A stretch of 64,000 nucleotides of DNA from Amycolatopsis solani (lineage in GTDB: Bacteria; Actinomycetota; Actinomycetes; Mycobacteriales; Pseudonocardiaceae). The notes below the pieces were generated by a model, which had not been told where the DNA came from, searched no databases, and was given only the letters and a program-made list of their open reading frames with translations. Location: assembly GCF_033441515.1 (NCBI RefSeq), contig NZ_JAWQJT010000004.1:124001-188000 (forward strand), in the 5' to 3' direction. Below are positions 60,439 to 64,000 of the stretch, piece by piece. How positions within the stretch are numbered: the stretch's first letter is position 1; every line of letters begins with the position of its first letter. The translations under genes and the position numbers were made by a program.

Positions 60439-63400
60439 TCAGCCGACCGAGGCCAGGCCCTGCCCGAGGGCGAGCGGCTCGACGTCCGGCGGGCGGACGG
60501 CGCGCAGGTCCGCCGCGGCCAGCGTGCGGGACGCCGCCGTGGCCGACAGCGTGCGGGCGAGCTCGTGCGCGGCGTGCACCGTCCGATCCGACGCCGCCGC
60601 GAGCTCGTGCGCCAGTGCGTCGCGGACGTCGCCGGGGACCTCGTGGCCACCTCGGACGAGCAGCCGCACGGCGATCTCGCCGAGTTCGTCCACTGTGTAC
60701 TCCCCCAGTTCCCAGACCGCCGGGAACCGGTCCCGCAGTGACGGCACCAGCCCGGCGAGTGTCCGAACGCGACGCGGTTCGCCCGTCAGGACGACGACCG
60801 GGTCCGCGGGCCGGCGGCCGACCGTTTCAGCAAGTGCCTCCAGGACTTCGTGGCCGGAAGTGTGCACTGTGGACTCCCACTCACCGTCCAAATCGAGCAC
60901 GAGCACGCCGCCGCGCGCGTCGTCCAGCGCGGTGCGGACCAGGTGTTCGGCCTGCCCTGGCCAGCGCGGCAGCAGGTCCTCGGCGACCGATCGCCGGACG
61001 AGCTGGCCGACGCCGACCAGCCCCAGTTCGGCGAGCCCCCGCGCGTACAGCCGCGCGAACTCCGCCCGGCCCGAGCCGCGCTCGCCGCTGAGCACGACGT
61101 TGGCTTCCTGGCCGAGCGGCTGACGGCCGTGCTTGAGCCCGCCGAGCCGGACGAGCAGGCGTTCGGCGTGCTCCCGGACCGTCTTCTGGCCGACGAGCCG
61201 GCGCAGCCGGTGCACGCTGTCCGCCGCGCCGACGGCGGCGGCCGGGTCGGTGCCCACCGACACCGCCGCCTGCACCGCCGCGGGCAGGTTCGCGAGCTCC
61301 GCCCGCAGGTCCTCGGCGGTCAGCCGGTTGAGCTCCGAGTCCTTCGACGGCGGCTGCAGCGCCAGGCGCGACGCCTGGTTGTTCACCATGGCCTCGAACA
61401 GCTTCCGCGCGACGCGGCCGTTGCCGAACGTCGAGTTCTTCGGCACCCGCTCGAAGTACTCGCGCAGCGTCGTCAGCGCGTCGTCGGTCAGCTCGTAGTA
61501 GTGCTTGCGGGTCAAGCCGGTGGTGATGGTGACCAGCTCGTCGACGCTGTAGTTCGGGAACTCGATGGTCCGCGTGAAGCGTGAAGCCAGACCTGGGTTG
61601 GACTCCAGGAAGACGTCCATCTGCTCGGAGTAGCCGGCGACGATCACGACGAGCGAGTCGCGCTGGTCCTCCATGATCTTCATCAGCGCGTCGATGGCCT
61701 CCTGGCCGAAGTCCGGCCCGGAGCCGCCGGAGCCCGCCGACAGCGTGTACGCCTCGTCGATGAACAGCACGCCGCCGATGGCCTTCTCGACGACCTCGGT
61801 GGTCTTGATCGCCGTCGAGCCGATGTACTGGCCGACGAGGTCCTGCCGCGCGACCTCGACCATGTGGCCCTTCGAGAGGATGCCCAGCTCCGCGAGCACC
61901 GTGCCGTAGAGCCGCGCGACCGTCGTCTTGCCGGTGCCGGGCGGGCCCGCGAAGACGAGATGCCGGCTCATCGGGGGCATCGGCAGCCCCATCCGCTCCC
62001 GCATCTGGGACATCCGGATGAGGTTGATCAGGCCGGTGACCTCCTTCTTCACCCCCGCCAGGCCGACCAGCGACTCCAATTCGCCGAGCGGGCCGTCGAG
62101 CACCTCGCCCGACGCGTCGCCGGCGCCGGGCTCGGGTGCCGCCGGCGACACCTCGGGCTCGACGGGCGTCGCGCCGTCGGTCTCGCATTCGGTGAGCGTG
62201 ACGTTCGCGCCGTCTTCGGCCGAGATGCCGTCGCGCACGCGACAGCGCGACGCGGTGAGCGTGGCGCCGGGTGCGACCACGACCTCGTCGGCGATCTCGC
62301 AGTCCTGCAGCTCCGCCGTGGCGGTGATCCGGAACCCGCTGCCCCGCACGTGGAGATCGGTCCCGTTCAGCCACGACGATTCGGTGACCTCGACGGCGAT
62401 CTCGCGTCCGGTCTCGACCGACGCGTCCATCAGGTCCAGCCGGGACTGTCCGGAAAGGACGATGCCCCGGCCGGCGAGCCGGAGCCCGGCGATGCGGACC
62501 TTCGCGTCGGCGGTGGCGAGCACGCCGGTCCGGGACGCGTCCCGCACGGTCGCGCGTTCGAAGTTCGGCGCGGCCTCGCCGTCGGCCAAGATCACGACCT
62601 GCGATTCCTCGAACGTGCAGTCCACGAAGTGCGGCGACGCGTTGCCGGTGACCTGCACGGCGTTGCGCTCCGCACCGGCGAACACGCATTCGCGCAGCAC
62701 CGGCGCGGCCGACGCGGCGACGTGCACGGCCTGCATCGGCGCCGCCAGGAACCGGGAGTCCACAACGGACACCCGGCCTTCAGAAGTCAGGTACAGGTCG
62801 ACGTTCGCGCTGTCGCGCACGGTCAGGCCGGTGATGGTGGCCCGGCCCTGCTGCTCGACGACCATCGCCGGCTTCTCGGCGCCGGTGATCTCGCACTGCT
62901 CGACCACGGCGACGGCCTCGCCGTTGACGCACACGCCGTTGCCCTTCGGCTGCCGGACGGCGCACCGGCGCAGCACGACCGAGCCGACCTCCGCGACGAC
63001 GACGCCCGAGGACGCCGTGCCGGCGATTTCGGTGTCCTCGATGGTGCTCTGCGCCGGCGACGCGATGACGATCCCGGCCCCGGCGGTGCTGGTCACCGCG
63101 CAGCCGCGCAGGGCGAGGGAGCCTTGGAGGCGGGCGAGGAGCGTCGCCCAGGAGGCGCCGGTGACGCGGCAGCCGTCGAGGGCGGCCTCGCCGCGGACGA
63201 CGTCGACCGCGACGAGCTTGCCGTCCTGCCCGGTGAGGGTGAAGCCGCGCAGCTGGACGGCTTCGGCGTTGGCCACCAGGACGCTGCCTTCGCGCGCGAC
63301 GATCTCGACGTCGCCCTCCGCGACCAGCGAGACCATGCGGTCGACGACGAGGTTCTCCTCGTAGCGTCCGGAGTGGACGGTGATCGTGGCGCCGGGCTGA

Positions 63401-63471
63401 GCCAGTGCGAGCGCGGCACCGATCGTGGGGTGGCCGCCTTCGCCGCCGACCGTGAGCACCTGTCGGTTCAT
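60439..63471 (-). CDS. Right-handed beta-helix plus EccA/CbbX-type AAA+ ATPase
   Basis: A 1010-residue protein. Residues about 1-440 form a repeating right-handed parallel beta-helix (pectate-lyase-like coils such as [27 protein letters not shown]). Residues about 465-740 are an AAA+ ATPase of the EccA/CbbX group: Walker A GPPGTGKT, Walker [11 protein letters not shown] and sensor region [11 protein letters not shown] second, degenerate AAA domain follows (about 760-1010; [21 protein letters not shown]). In ESX loci EccA handles substrates in the cytosol, but its usual N-terminal TPR repeats are replaced here by the beta-helix. Confidence 0.85.
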   Translation of the reverse strand: MNRQVLTVGGEGGHPTIGAALALAQPGATITVHSGRYEENLVVDRMVSLVAEGDVEIVAREGSVLVANAEAVQLRGFTLTGQDGKLVAVDVVRGEAALDGCRVTGASWATLLARLQGSLALRGCAVTSTAGAGIVIASPAQSTIEDTEIAGTASSGVVVAEVGSVVLRRCAVRQPKGNGVCVNGEAVAVVEQCEITGAEKPAMVVEQQGRATITGLTVRDSANVDLYLTSEGRVSVVDSRFLAAPMQAVHVAASAAPVLRECVFAGAERNAVQVTGNASPHFVDCTFEESQVVILADGEAAPNFERATVRDASRTGVLATADAKVRIAGLRLAGRGIVLSGQSRLDLMDASVETGREIAVEVTESSWLNGTDLHVRGSGFRITATAELQDCEIADEVVVAPGATLTASRCRVRDGISAEDGANVTLTECETDGATPVEPEVSPAAPEPGAGDASGEVLDGPLGELESLVGLAGVKKEVTGLINLIRMSQMRERMGLPMPPMSRHLVFAGPPGTGKTTVARLYGTVLAELGILSKGHMVEVARQDLVGQYIGSTAIKTTEVVEKAIGGVLFIDEAYTLSAGSGGSGPDFGQEAIDALMKIMEDQRDSLVVIVAGYSEQMDVFLESNPGLASRFTRTIEFPNYSVDELVTITTGLTRKHYYELTDDALTTLREYFERVPKNSTFGNGRVARKLFEAMVNNQASRLALQPPSKDSELNRLTAEDLRAELANLPAAVQAAVSVGTDPAAAVGAADSVHRLRRLVGQKTVREHAERLLVRLGGLKHGRQPLGQEANVVLSGERGSGRAEFARLYARGLAELGLVGVGQLVRRSVAEDLLPRWPGQAEHLVRTALDDARGGVLVLDLDGEWESTVHTSGHEVLEALAETVGRRPADPVVVLTGEPRRVRTLAGLVPSLRDRFPAVWELGEYTVDELGEIAVRLLVRGGHEVPGDVRDALAHELAAASDRTVHAAHELARTLSATAASRTLAAADLRAVRPPDVEPLALGQGLASVG

Positions 63472-63487
63472 CAGTTCCGCCTCTCCC

Positions 63488-64000
63488 TCACACCAGCCCC
63501 GGCACGACGCCGAACCGCGCGGCGGCCGCCGTCGCGATCGGTGTGCGGCCGTCCGTCTCGGCCCACGTCTCGAGTTCGCGCCGCAGCGACTCGAGCGCCA
63601 GTTCGTCGAGCGAGATCCGGTCGGCGGCGACCCGGCCGGTCTCGTCCACCTCGCTCACGGTCAGTTCCCGCAGCAGCACCAGGCCGCGTTCGGTGCCGGT
63701 GGGTTCGGTGATTTCGAGGATCTTGAAGCTGGTGCCCGGCACGAAGAGCGCGCGGTTGGCGACGCTGTCGTCCGGTTCCAGCAGCTTCGTCCGGCGGGCG
63801 GTGACCGACCAGACGAGGATGTCGGTGTCACCGTCCGATGTGGACATCGGGGTGGTCGTGGTGTGCAGGAAACCCCACTCGGTGAGCACTTTCCGGGTCC
63901 GGTAGAGCGCCCACTGCGCGGCGGTCGGGCTGGTCGTGAAGCTCGCGGGCCCCCGGTGCGAGGGCAGCCGCCCGAGCCCGGCGACGACGCAGCGCGCGAT
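63488..64000 (-). CDS. Partial protein with a possible ADP-ribosyltransferase-like C-terminus
   Basis: The frame is open to the right edge of the window, so the N-terminus is missing (170 residues seen). Near its visible start it has [12 protein letters not shown], then [31 protein letters not shown] and [13 protein letters not shown]. This order (R, an S/T-rich turn, and a PGTxFKVL strand) resembles an ADP-ribosyltransferase-type fold, but no clear catalytic glutamate motif is seen. It is upstream of the beta-helix ATPase and is read in the same direction. Confidence 0.5.
   Translation of the reverse strand: MARCVVAGLGRLPSHRGPASFTTSPTAAQWALYRTRKVLTEWGFLHTTTTPMSTSDGDTDILVWSVTARRTKLLEPDDSVANRALFVPGTSFKILEITEPTGTERGLVLLRELTVSEVDETGRVAADRISLDELALESLRRELETWAETDGRTPIATAAAARFGVVPGLV

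Overview
The window is GC-rich actinomycete DNA, most consistent with a member of the Pseudonocardiales such as Amycolatopsis. The reasons are pervasive GTG/TTG starts and ATGA stop-start overlaps, many TetR-type regulators facing their targets, a deazaflavin (F420)-type reductase domain, an AftB-like arabinofuranosyltransferase and a type VII secretion (ESX-like) neighbourhood. I could run no searches; family names rest on motifs read from the sequence and on general knowledge of the families.

Layout. 1-6.1 kb (minus strand): a compact aromatic ring-cleavage upper pathway, transcribed extradiol dioxygenase, Rieske dioxygenase alpha, beta, ferredoxin, ferredoxin reductase, C-C bond hydrolase, cis-dihydrodiol dehydrogenase (the last runs off the left edge). 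Together they would dihydroxylate an alkyl- or aryl-benzene, rearomatise it to a catechol, cleave the ring meta and hydrolyse the product. A divergent TetR gene with operator-like palindromes lies at 6.2-7.0 kb. 7-16.2 kb: esterase, DinB-like protein, SRPBCC protein and two S9-family peptidases flanking a linalool dehydratase/isomerase-like protein that is translationally coupled to a SCO-like thioredoxin-fold protein. 16.2-17.4 kb: a graveyard of gene fragments. 17.4-32.6 kb: small regulator-enzyme pairs (GlxA/DJ-1, TetR facing an F420-reductase/quinone-reductase fusion, TetR facing SRPBCC and DUF1304, MerR facing NTF2-SDR-esterase, TetR facing an ABM-like protein), most with a visible operator palindrome. 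32.7-42.7 kb (minus): arabinofuranosyltransferase-like membrane protein, a PadR/membrane-protein pair, then a STAS protein coupled to a 1355-residue hybrid kinase/phosphatase/anti-sigma protein, and an operon of two PRC-barrel proteins, a noncanonical NRAMP transporter and a membrane-anchored protein.

42.8-64 kb (minus): a type VII secretion-linked operon dominated by one 16.3-kb gene encoding a protein of about 5433 residues. In transcription order it reads: a partial protein ending in a possible ADP-ribosyltransferase-like fold, a beta-helix plus EccA-like AAA+ ATPase, a YbaB/EbfC-like protein, a WXG100-like protein, the giant protein, and a small type VII-associated protein. The giant protein carries a WXG100-like N-terminus, a glycine-rich linker of about 830 residues, a metzincin-like motif, an HD-type motif, a second HExxH zincin, repeated beta-rich modules, a coiled coil and two tandem His/Cys (caspase-like) modules. 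This locus is the most remarkable system in the window. The core ESX channel genes (EccB, EccC, EccD, EccE, mycosin) are not in view.
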